Origin: UBA1413 sp964552955
GTDB lineage: Bacteria; Bacteroidota; Bacteroidia; Bacteroidales; Prolixibacteraceae
NCBI GenBank assembly: GCA_964552955.1
Contig: CAZKIU010000015.1
Coordinates: forward strand, 13,381-77,380
Direction of reading: 5' to 3'
Length of the DNA: 64,000 nt
Shown: one piece after another, positions 17,875 to 25,263 of the stretch
How the letters are laid out: every line of letters begins with the position of its first letter
Numbering within the stretch: the stretch's first letter is position 1
Notes under the pieces: generated by a model
The model's input: the letters and a program-made list of their open reading frames with translations, nothing else
Databases searched by the model: none
Told to the model about the DNA's origin: nothing
Made by a program: the position numbers and the translations under genes

Positions 17875-18284
17875 TTATAAATCCTGAGGAAGTTGCCGGT
17901 CACCGACACATGGTAAGCCTGCAGGGGAAAGGTGGCCGGTCCTTTGGCTGGATAGCCCCCGCCCATGAGGAGAAACTGGGAGTGGCAGCGCGGGCAGGTG
18001 GCCACAGGTCCCTCCAGCCCCACCGGGACCTTCGGGTCAATCTCATGGGTGCAGGCCGCATCAAAGGCATACCACGACCCCGGAAACTCACAATAGATGA
18101 CCACCCCGCCAAAACCCACCCCACGGAAATAAGCCGAATTGCCAGCCACCGTCAGCTCATTCATGATGGCCAGATCGACCGTGAAGGATACCGGAACGTA
18201 GGGAATCACCTCATTGCGCTCCTTGTCGCAGGCTGTCACCAAAGCCACAACCAGCACTGCCGTCATGAAAAACTTTCTGATCAT
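17871..18284 (-). CDS. Rieske-like [2Fe-2S] lipoprotein with an altered second motif
   Basis: 137 residues from ATG 18284; an open frame upstream is not used because the lipoprotein signal begins here (VVALVTAC, Cys19). The C-terminal half is Rieske-like: Cys78-x-His80 in ACTHEID, and CPRCHSQF at 97-104. A normal Rieske second motif is CxxH; here it is Cys97-x-x-Cys100 followed by His101, so the ligand set may be three Cys and one His, or the spacing is shifted. Related Bacteroidales lipoproteins often have CPKCGS at this place (recalled, not checked). Role unknown; possibly a periplasmic electron carrier. Confidence 0.78.
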   Translation of the reverse strand: MIRKFFMTAVLVVALVTACDKERNEVIPYVPVSFTVDLAIMNELTVAGNSAYFRGVGFGGVVIYCEFPGSWYAFDAACTHEIDPKVPVGLEGPVATCPRCHSQFLLMGGGYPAKGPATFPLQAYHVSVTGNFLRIYN

Positions 18285-18298
18285 TTTCCCGGGTTCCT

Positions 18299-18306
18299 TA
18301 TTTTTG
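18299..18306 (+). promoter_or_regulatory. -7 promoter element for the gene at 18381
   Basis: TATTTTTG matches TAnnTTTG, 74 nt before ATG 18381. An inverted repeat GCTACCTT (18306-18313) / AAGGTAGC (18332-18339) lies just after it, where transcription would begin. Confidence 0.45.
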
Positions 18307-18380
18307 CTACCTTTATCTCCAACAAACAACGAAGGTAGCCGTTTTATTTCACAGAACGAACAGAAATTTCCAACCACCCC

Positions 18381-18965
18381 ATGGACGACCTGATCATCAT
18401 CATACTCACCCTGGCCTTCACGATTCTGGCGGCTGTCAACCAGAACAAGAAGAAGAAACCAGTGCCCGGCCAGGCGCCTGAGCCCGATTTCTGGAAGATG
18501 CTTATTCCCGGAAACCAGGAGGACGATGTGTTCGAGCCTGTGGCTGAAGGTGAAAAGGAGCCGGTACTCAGGCGGGAGGCGACCCCGCGGCAGGATCCCT
18601 TCCAACAGGGGGAATCCCCGGTCAGACCAGGAAGCCAGGAGGGTGCCGCCTACAGGGTGCCACCCCGGGAAGAGGGATCGAGCGTGCTGACAGGAAAGAT
18701 CCCCGCGCCCGCTTACCGGAAGAGCAACCCCCCTGATCCGGGCCGTCAACGGCAGGCCCAGGCAGGCCCTGCCCCCAAACGTGGTACCTTCACCGGTGAA
18801 GCCCATGATAGCTTCTCCTCCGAAGGACACCGCAACGAAAACCTGGTTTCTGCCACGCCGCGGGAATCCCCTCAGGAAGAGATGGACCACCCTCCCTTTA
18901 TGGACGATTTCTCACTTCAGAAAGCCGTAATTTACCGGGAAATACTTGATCCCAAATATTTTTAA
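18381..18965 (+). CDS. Hypothetical protein with N-terminal membrane anchor and disordered tail
   Basis: 194 residues. One N-terminal hydrophobic helix (LIIIILTLAFTILAAV, about 4-19) is followed by a KKKKP stop-transfer and a long region rich in Pro, Glu, Gln, Gly and Arg with no predicted fold. A short hydrophobic, acidic end (FMDDFSLQKAVIYREILDPKYF) looks conserved-like and may be an interaction motif; similar ends (AVIYSEIL..) occur in small Bacteroidales proteins of this layout. It is divergent from the Rieske-like gene and just before greA. Function not known. Confidence 0.7.
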   Translation: MDDLIIIILTLAFTILAAVNQNKKKKPVPGQAPEPDFWKMLIPGNQEDDVFEPVAEGEKEPVLRREATPRQDPFQQGESPVRPGSQEGAAYRVPPREEGSSVLTGKIPAPAYRKSNPPDPGRQRQAQAGPAPKRGTFTGEAHDSFSSEGHRNENLVSATPRESPQEEMDHPPFMDDFSLQKAVIYREILDPKYF

Positions 18966-19025
18966 CAACTCCGCACCGGAACTTTTAATTTTTGGGGTAA
19001 CGTTTTTTTAATTCAAGAAATTGAC

Positions 19026-19033
19026 TATTTTTG
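19026..19033 (+). promoter_or_regulatory. -7 promoter element for greA
   Basis: TATTTTTG matches TAnnTTTG, 75 nt before the greA ATG. Transcription should begin near 19040, immediately before the leader hairpin at 19042-19065. Confidence 0.6.
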
Positions 19034-19041
19034 TACCAGGA

Positions 19042-19078
19042 AGAGTCCTGAGACCTCAGGATTCTTTCTCTTTTTTTT
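19042..19078 (+). terminator. Terminator-like hairpin inside the greA 5' leader (possible attenuator)
   Basis: AGAGTCCTGAG (19042-19052) is complementary to CTCAGGATTCT (19055-19065), with one G-T pair, giving about 10 usable pairs and a 4-nt loop. TTCTC and then eight T (19071-19078) follow. It lies between the greA promoter and the greA start, so it could stop a share of transcripts early and yield a short leader RNA. Confidence 0.6.
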
Positions 19079-19108
19079 AATAGCTATCAAACAAGGAGGA
19101 AAAAAATA

Positions 19109-19582
19109 ATGACACGGAGTGTCTATCTCACCCAGGAGGGATTGAAGAAGTTGCGTGAGGAGCTGGAGTTCCTGACGACTATTGAGCGCCCCAAAATATC
19201 GAAACAGATCGGGGAGGCCATAGAAAAAGGGGATATTACCGAGAACGCCGAATACGATGCGGCCAAGGATGCCCAGGGACTTCTGGAAGCCAAGATTGCT
19301 GGATTACAGGCCAAGATTGCCCATGCCAGAATCATCGATGAATCGAAGATTGATACCAACCAGGTTCAAATCCTGAACAAGGTGACCATCAGGAACCGGA
19401 ATAACAACGCAGTGATGCAGTACACCATTGTTCCTGAGAGCGAAGCTAACCTGAAGGAGGGAAAGATCTCGGTATCAACGCCCATTGCCCAGGGACTTAT
19501 GGGCAAGAAAGTGGGTGAAAGTGTGGAGATCAAGGTTCCGGCAGGGGTTATTCATTTTGAGATTGTAGAAATTGCCATCTGA
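19109..19582 (+). CDS. greA: GreA, transcript cleavage/elongation factor
   Basis: 157 residues. It enters the RNA polymerase secondary channel and stimulates cleavage of backtracked RNA. The N-terminal coiled coil (residues 1-75) carries the acidic tip around GDITENAEYDAAKD; the C-terminal FKBP-like domain ends with GVIHFEIVEI. An unusually strong Shine-Dalgarno for this phylum, AAGGAGGA (19093-19100), precedes the ATG by 8 nt. Its leader contains a terminator-like hairpin. A HIT gene follows after 13 nt. Confidence 0.96.
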   Translation: MTRSVYLTQEGLKKLREELEFLTTIERPKISKQIGEAIEKGDITENAEYDAAKDAQGLLEAKIAGLQAKIAHARIIDESKIDTNQVQILNKVTIRNRNNNAVMQYTIVPESEANLKEGKISVSTPIAQGLMGKKVGESVEIKVPAGVIHFEIVEIAI

Positions 19583-19595
19583 AAATTGCACGACT

Positions 19596-19997
19596 ATGCC
19601 ATCGGTATTCACCCGTATCATTAACAGTGAAATTCCGGCTTACAAAGTAGCCGAGAACGACGAGTACCTTGCATTTCTTGACATCTCGCCGGTAGCCAAA
19701 GGCCATACCCTGGTGGTTCCCAAGAAAGAGGTGGATTATCTATTTGATCTGGATGACGAGACCTACCTGGGGTTGCAGGCCTTTGCCAAAAGAGTGGCCA
19801 TCGGCCTAAAGAAGGCGATACCCTGTCGCAAGGTGGGTGTGGCTGTACTGGGACTGGAAGTTCCGCACGCCCATATTCATCTTATTCCCATGCAAAGTGA
19901 ATCTGACCTTTTGAATTTCGGGAAGAAACTCCGGCTGACCCCGGAGGAGTTCGAGGAGATCCGCGAAACGATAGCCGCTCACATCAGCCGCAGGTAA
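19596..19997 (+). CDS. HIT family nucleotide-binding protein
   Basis: 133 residues from ATG 19596; an earlier in-frame ATG at 19572 overlaps greA and is less likely. The histidine triad HAHIHLIP is present, as is the N-terminal SVFTRIINSEIPAYKVAEND block of the Hint/YcfF branch. These proteins hydrolyse AMP-lysine or nucleotide phosphoramidate-type substrates. Compact, cytosolic, and translated right after greA, suggesting one transcript. Confidence 0.92.
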   Translation: MPSVFTRIINSEIPAYKVAENDEYLAFLDISPVAKGHTLVVPKKEVDYLFDLDDETYLGLQAFAKRVAIGLKKAIPCRKVGVAVLGLEVPHAHIHLIPMQSESDLLNFGKKLRLTPEEFEEIRETIAAHISRR

Positions 19998-20103
19998 ACG
20001 CCCCCCGGCAAAGCATAGCGCCCCCCGCCCCGTGAGGCCACTGCGGAGATCTCCTTTCCGGGGAAACTTATTAACAAGACCTGCCCCCGTCGGCCTAAAT
20101 CAG

Positions 20104-20111
20104 TACTTTTA
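20104..20111 (+). promoter_or_regulatory. Possible -7 element before dnaE
   Basis: TACTTTTA differs from TAnnTTTG only at the last base, 71 nt before the dnaE ATG at 20183. Tentative. Confidence 0.3.
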
Positions 20112-20182
20112 CATGCCGGAGGATTCCTGGGGCCACCCCGTCAACGGAGTGCCTTTCTCCTTCAGTATGAATTGTTTACCTG

Positions 20183-23100
20183 ATGACTGTCAACGCCATG
20201 ATACCATTTACACACCTCCATGTCCATTCCCAGTATTCGATTCTCGACGGGGCAGCCAGCATAGAAAGCCTGGTGAACAAGGCCAAGGCCGGCAATATGA
20301 AGGCCCTGGCGCTGACCGACCATGGGGCCATGTTCGGCATTAAGGAGTTTCACGTGGCATGCAACAAGGCGGGGATCAAGCCTATCCTGGGGTGCGAGAC
20401 CTATGTGGCCCAGCGCAGCATGGAAGACCGCTCAGGCAAGGAGGACCGCTCAGGAGATCACCTGGTGCTGCTGGCCAAAAACATCACAGGATACCATAAT
20501 CTCATCAAGCTGGTCTCCCTGGCCAATATGGAAGGGTTTTATTACAAACCCCGTATTGACAAGGCGACCCTGGAACGCCACTCCGAAGGACTGATGGCCT
20601 CCTCGGCCTGTCTCGGCGGAGAGATCCCCTCCCTGCTGGGCGATGGCCGAATCAAGGAGGCGGAAGAGGCGCTGCTCTGGTATCGCCGGGTCTTCGGGGA
20701 TGATTTTTTTCTGGAGGTGCAACGCCACCCTTCTGACATTCCTGAACTCCGCAGGGAGGTCTATGACCGTCAGGTGGTCGTCAATGCGCTGATTCTCGAC
20801 CTGGCCCGTAAATATGGGATCAAGGTTATCGCCACCAATGACGTCCATTTCACCGATGCCCAGGATGCCGACGCCCACGATCTGCTGATCTGCCTCAATA
20901 CCGGCAAGGACCTCGACGACCCCAACAGGATGAGATATACCAAGCAGGAATGGTTCAAGACCACGGAAGAGATGAACCAGCTCTTTGCCGACCTGCCCGA
21001 GGCCCTGCAGAATACCATGGAGGTAGCCGACAGGGTCGAAGTCTACGCCATCGACCAGGACCCTATCATGCCGGTCTTTCCCATCCCTGAATCCTTTGGC
21101 ACCGAAGCAGAATACCGGGCACGCTACAGCGAAGAAGAGCTGATCGCTGAATTTTCGGAAAAGGGCTATCAACGGCTGGGAGGCTATGACAAAGTGGTCA
21201 GGATCAAGTTTGAATCGGAGTACCTCCGCCACCTGGTTTACCAGGGGGCTCCCCGGTTCTATGGGAATCCGCTCCCCGAAGATGTGGTGGCGCGCCTCGA
21301 CTTTGAGCTGGATGTCATCATGAAGATGGGGTATCCGGGGTATTTCCTCATCACCCAGGACTTCATCAATGCAGCCAGAAATATGGGTGTGCTGGTAGGC
21401 CCGGGCCGGGGCTCCGCCGCAGGAGCTGCCGTCTCCTACTGCACAGGAATCACCAACATCGACCCCATCCGGCATAACCTCCTCTTTGAACGGTTCCTGA
21501 ACCCCGAGAGGGTGTCACTGCCCGATGTCGATATCGATTTCGACGATGACGGCCGGCAACAGGTCCTCGATTGGGTCGTCGACAAATATGGCAAAGACAA
21601 AGTCGCCCACATCTGCACTTTTGCCACCATGGCCACCAAAATGGCCATCCGCGACGTGGCCCGTGTCCTGAAACTCCCCCTGCCTGAAGCCGACCGGCTC
21701 GCCAAACTGGTCCCCGAAGCCCCGAAAATGACCTTTAAAAAGGCCTTCCAGGAAAGCCCCGAACTGAAAAAAGAACGCCAGTCGGCCAATCCACTGATTG
21801 CCAAGACCATTCAGTTTGCCGAAATCCTCGAGGGGTCGGTCCGTCAATCAGGGGTTCACGCCTGTGGTATCCTCATCAGCCGTAATCCCCTCACCGACCA
21901 TATCCCCCTGATGCCCACCAAAGACGATAATCTGCCTACCACCCAGTACGATGGTCGCTTTGTGGAAAACCTGGGATTGCTCAAGATGGACTTCCTGGGG
22001 CTCAAGACGCTCTCCATCATCAAGGAGTCGATAGAGAACATCAGGCTCTCCAGGGGAATCACCCTCGATATCGACACGATTCCCTTTGATGACCCCTTAA
22101 CGTATGAGATGTTCAGTAAAGGGGAGACGACGGCGGTCTTCCAGTTTGAATCGGAAGGGATGAAAAAGCACCTCCGGGAGCTGAAGCCCAACCGTTTCGA
22201 AGACCTGGTGGCCATGAATGCCCTCTACCGGCCGGGGCCCATGGATTACATTCCTGAATTCATTGCCCGTAAAAACGGGAAGAAAAAGGTGGAATACGAC
22301 CTTCCCATGATGGAGGAGTACCTGAGTGAGACCTATGGGATTACGGTCTACCAGGAGCAGGTGATGTTGCTGTCGCGACTGCTGGCCAACTTCACCCGGG
22401 GGGAGTCGGATACCCTGCGCAAGGCCATGGGTAAAAAGATGGAAGCCCTGATGGCCAAGCTGAAAGAGCGTTTCGTGGAAGGATGCACCGGGAATCCCCG
22501 TTTCATTGAGGAGTGCCGTCAGGTCAATAAGGTTCCCAAGGAGTTGATTGAGAAGATATGGGGGGACTGGGAGTCATTCGCCTCGTATGCCTTTAACAAG
22601 TCGCATTCGGTATGTTACGCCCATGTGGCCTACCAGACGGGTTACCTGAAAGCCCACTATCCGGCCGAGTTCATGGCGGCCAACTTAAGCCGTAACCTCA
22701 GCCACATCACTGAAATCACCAAGTTCATGCAGGAGTGCCAGCGGATGAAGCTGAATGTCAAGGGGCCCGACATCAACGAGAGCTATGTGAAATTCACCGT
22801 GAACCGGCGGGGGGATATCCGTTTTGGGATGGCCGCCGTCAAAGGGGTCGGCGAAGGGGTGGTCAATGATATTGTGGCAGAGCGGAAGAAAGGAGGCGAT
22901 TTCCGCGATATCTTTGACTTTGCCGAGCGCGTCAACCTGCAGAGCGTCAATAAGAAAACCATTGAAGCCCTGGCTATGGCCGGTGCTTTTGACAGTTTCG
23001 GGTCGATCAGGCGGAGCCAGTTTTTCTCCGGGGAGAATGAGAATGACCCGGTCAACTTCATCGAAAGACTGATCCGCTATGGCAGCAAGATCCAGTCTGA

Positions 23101-23842
23101 ATCCCAGTCGATGCAGCAGACCCTCTTCGGCGATTCTGCAGAACATCAGGTCGTCCGCAAACCCGAAATCCCCCCTATCGGCGAATGGCCCCAGCTGGTC
23201 CTCCTCGAAAAGGAAAAAGGAGTCATCGGCATTTACCTGACCGCCCACCCGCTCGACGACTACCGCCTGGAATTGGACAACTTCTGCTCCAGGGGGATCG
23301 GCCTCAAGGAGATGAACGAACAGATGGAAAAATTCAAAGACCAGGAATTCACCTTCGGAGGAATGGTCACCGAGGCTTCCGAAGGGTTCTCGAAAAACGG
23401 CAAACCATACAGCAAGCTGACCCTCTCCGATTATACCGATTCGAAGCAGTTTTTCTTTTTCAACCAGGATTATGTCGAATTTGGGAAATACTGCAAGCCC
23501 GGTCTTTTCGTGCTGCTCAAGGGGAAGGTCCAAAAACGGTTCAGTTCGGAAACTCTGGAGTTCCGGGTCACCCATATTGAACTCCTCTCCCAGGTGCGCC
23601 GCAACCATATTAAAAGTCTGACGGTGCACCTGCCGCTTTCAGCCATCAGCGAGGGGGTCGTCGAGGAGATGGAGAGGGTGCTTAAAAATAACAAGGGGAA
23701 TGCCTTATTGAAATTTCAGATCTTCGATGAGGAGAGACAACATTCGGTCCATCTCTTCTCGCGGAACAGCAGGATAGAGGTAAGCAATGACTTTCTCCGT
23801 TTTTTTGAGGAGCATCCTGAAATGGCATTTCGTATCAATTGA
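20183..23842 (+). CDS. dnaE: DNA polymerase III alpha subunit (DnaE)
   Basis: 1219 residues; replicative polymerase. The start is ATG 20183 or ATG 20198 (MIPFTHLHVH), the latter closer to the family N-terminus. The PHP domain (about 1-280) keeps its metal-binding set: HLHVH, the Asp of ILDG, TDHG, GCETYV, DHLVLL, SACLGGE and NDVHF. The polymerase core has GPGRGSAAGA and the catalytic PDVDIDFDD. A helix-hairpin-helix region and a C-terminal OB fold (FTFGGMVTEASEGFSKNGKPY) follow. The intact PHP set suggests a working metal site. Confidence 0.97.
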   Translation: MTVNAMIPFTHLHVHSQYSILDGAASIESLVNKAKAGNMKALALTDHGAMFGIKEFHVACNKAGIKPILGCETYVAQRSMEDRSGKEDRSGDHLVLLAKNITGYHNLIKLVSLANMEGFYYKPRIDKATLERHSEGLMASSACLGGEIPSLLGDGRIKEAEEALLWYRRVFGDDFFLEVQRHPSDIPELRREVYDRQVVVNALILDLARKYGIKVIATNDVHFTDAQDADAHDLLICLNTGKDLDDPNRMRYTKQEWFKTTEEMNQLFADLPEALQNTMEVADRVEVYAIDQDPIMPVFPIPESFGTEAEYRARYSEEELIAEFSEKGYQRLGGYDKVVRIKFESEYLRHLVYQGAPRFYGNPLPEDVVARLDFELDVIMKMGYPGYFLITQDFINAARNMGVLVGPGRGSAAGAAVSYCTGITNIDPIRHNLLFERFLNPERVSLPDVDIDFDDDGRQQVLDWVVDKYGKDKVAHICTFATMATKMAIRDVARVLKLPLPEADRLAKLVPEAPKMTFKKAFQESPELKKERQSANPLIAKTIQFAEILEGSVRQSGVHACGILISRNPLTDHIPLMPTKDDNLPTTQYDGRFVENLGLLKMDFLGLKTLSIIKESIENIRLSRGITLDIDTIPFDDPLTYEMFSKGETTAVFQFESEGMKKHLRELKPNRFEDLVAMNALYRPGPMDYIPEFIARKNGKKKVEYDLPMMEEYLSETYGITVYQEQVMLLSRLLANFTRGESDTLRKAMGKKMEALMAKLKERFVEGCTGNPRFIEECRQVNKVPKELIEKIWGDWESFASYAFNKSHSVCYAHVAYQTGYLKAHYPAEFMAANLSRNLSHITEITKFMQECQRMKLNVKGPDINESYVKFTVNRRGDIRFGMAAVKGVGEGVVNDIVAERKKGGDFRDIFDFAERVNLQSVNKKTIEALAMAGAFDSFGSIRRSQFFSGENENDPVNFIERLIRYGSKIQSESQSMQQTLFGDSAEHQVVRKPEIPPIGEWPQLVLLEKEKGVIGIYLTAHPLDDYRLELDNFCSRGIGLKEMNEQMEKFKDQEFTFGGMVTEASEGFSKNGKPYSKLTLSDYTDSKQFFFFNQDYVEFGKYCKPGLFVLLKGKVQKRFSSETLEFRVTHIELLSQVRRNHIKSLTVHLPLSAISEGVVEEMERVLKNNKGNALLKFQIFDEERQHSVHLFSRNSRIEVSNDFLRFFEEHPEMAFRIN

Positions 23843-23843
23843 C

Positions 23844-23851
23844 TATTTTTG
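23844..23851 (+). promoter_or_regulatory. -7 promoter element for trxA
   Basis: TATTTTTG matches TAnnTTTG and begins one base after the dnaE stop, 36 nt before ATG 23888. It argues that trxA is transcribed on its own and that the in-frame codon at 23849 is not a start. Confidence 0.6.
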
Positions 23852-23887
23852 CGGGAAACCAGTTTTTTTAACTTAACATTTATCATT

Positions 23888-24205
23888 ATGGCTTTGGAAA
23901 TTACCGATGGAAACTTTAAGGAAACCGTGCTGGCATCAGAGGTCCCGGTCATGCTTGATTTTTGGGCGGCCTGGTGCGGCCCCTGCCGGATGATTGCTCC
24001 GTTTGTGGAGGAGATGCACAAGGAGTTTGAAGGGAAAGCTGTGATCGGGAAGGTCGATGTGGATTCCAATCCCGAAGTGGCGGCCACTTACGGGATCAGG
24101 AACATCCCTACGGTGTTGTTCATCCGCAACGGTCAGGTGGCCGACAAGCAGGTCGGTGCCTGTCCCAAAGCCACCCTGGTCAATAAACTCAACGCCCTGC
24201 TGTAA
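23888..24205 (+). CDS. trxA: Thioredoxin
   Basis: 105 residues from ATG 23888. Small cytosolic disulfide reductase with the classical active site WCGPC (Cys30, Cys33), buried Asp24 and the cis-proline loop IRNIPTVLF. Length is normal for Trx1. It contrasts with the inactive thioredoxin fold at 5162-6313. Confidence 0.97.
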   Translation: MALEITDGNFKETVLASEVPVMLDFWAAWCGPCRMIAPFVEEMHKEFEGKAVIGKVDVDSNPEVAATYGIRNIPTVLFIRNGQVADKQVGACPKATLVNKLNALL

Positions 24206-24219
24206 GCGGGGAACCCTCT

Positions 24220-25149
24220 TTGAAGAACCTGATCGACATCAGGCAGTTACAGGAGTTTGACAACCTGGAACTGATTGCCCGGGAGGTGGTGGAAGGGTTC
24301 ATCACCGGCCTTCACCGCAGTCCTTTTCATGGTTTTTCGGTGGAATTTGCGGAGCACAGGTTATACAACCAGGGGGAATCGACCCGGCCTGTCGACTGGA
24401 AACTCTATGCCCGCACCGACAAGCTGTTTGTCAAGCAGTATGAGGAGGAGACGAACCTGCGCTGCCAGTTGGTCATTGATACCTCGTCGTCGATGTTGTT
24501 TCCCTATGGTAAGGGAAATGATCGGCTGATGAGCAAGCTGGCCTTTTCGGTCTACACGGCGGCAGCGCTGATTCATCTGCTGCGCCGCCAACGGGATGCC
24601 TCAGGGCTGACGCTATTCTCAGGGGAGGTGGAGTTCCACTCGCAGCCCCGTCTGGCCCCGGTGCATGCCGAGTTGATGATGAGCCGGCTCTCGGAACTGC
24701 TCCAACCAGGGTATGTGCCCCTGAATAAAACCACCCGCACGCCGGAAGTGCTGCACCAGGTCGCTGAGAATATCCACAAGCGGTCACTGGTGGTCCTCTT
24801 CAGCGACATGCTCACCCGTGAAGAGGAGGGAGACGTCTTTTCTGCACTTCAGCATCTGCGCTATAACAAGCACGAGGTACTCCTTTTTCATGTCACCGAT
24901 CACCAGCAGGAGCGCGAATTCAGGTATGCCAACCGTCCGCACCGGTTCATCGACCTGGAAACCGGGGAATCGGTCAGGGTGAACCCCGGGGAGATCAGGG
25001 AGACCTACGTGAACCGTGTCAACAGTTATTTCGGAGAGCTGAAAAACAAATGCGGCCAGTACCAGATCGAACTGGTCGAAGCCGACATCCATGCCGGGTT
25101 CAGGGAAGTCCTCCTGGCCTACCTGGTCAAACGGAAGAAACTGTGGTGA
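24220..25149 (+). CDS. DUF58 domain protein (vWA-like)
   Basis: 309 residues from a TTG start at 24220, 14 nt after trxA. The DUF58 signature block STRPVDWKLYARTDKLFVKQYEEE is present and leads into a vWA-like domain with a MIDAS-type sequence DTSSSM (D-x-S-x-S). In most Bacteroidota a MoxR ATPase gene accompanies DUF58 genes and the pair is linked to envelope or aerotolerance (Bat) functions; here no MoxR gene is adjacent. No membrane helix is evident. Partner and substrate unknown. Confidence 0.85.
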   Translation: MKNLIDIRQLQEFDNLELIAREVVEGFITGLHRSPFHGFSVEFAEHRLYNQGESTRPVDWKLYARTDKLFVKQYEEETNLRCQLVIDTSSSMLFPYGKGNDRLMSKLAFSVYTAAALIHLLRRQRDASGLTLFSGEVEFHSQPRLAPVHAELMMSRLSELLQPGYVPLNKTTRTPEVLHQVAENIHKRSLVVLFSDMLTREEEGDVFSALQHLRYNKHEVLLFHVTDHQQEREFRYANRPHRFIDLETGESVRVNPGEIRETYVNRVNSYFGELKNKCGQYQIELVEADIHAGFREVLLAYLVKRKKLW

Positions 25150-25263
25150 CCTCCGTACATCTTCTGCCCCGGATACATCAGGGTGGGCTGACCTGGTCAA
25201 AGGCGATTCCGGAGATAAAACGAAAAATAGGAACTGTAAGAAACTCTAAATAAACACTTGAAG

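Noticed and set aside
17871..18890. 339-codon version of the Rieske-like protein
   Set aside because: The part before ATG 18284 overlaps the gene at 18381 and lacks similarity; the lipoprotein signal begins at 18284.
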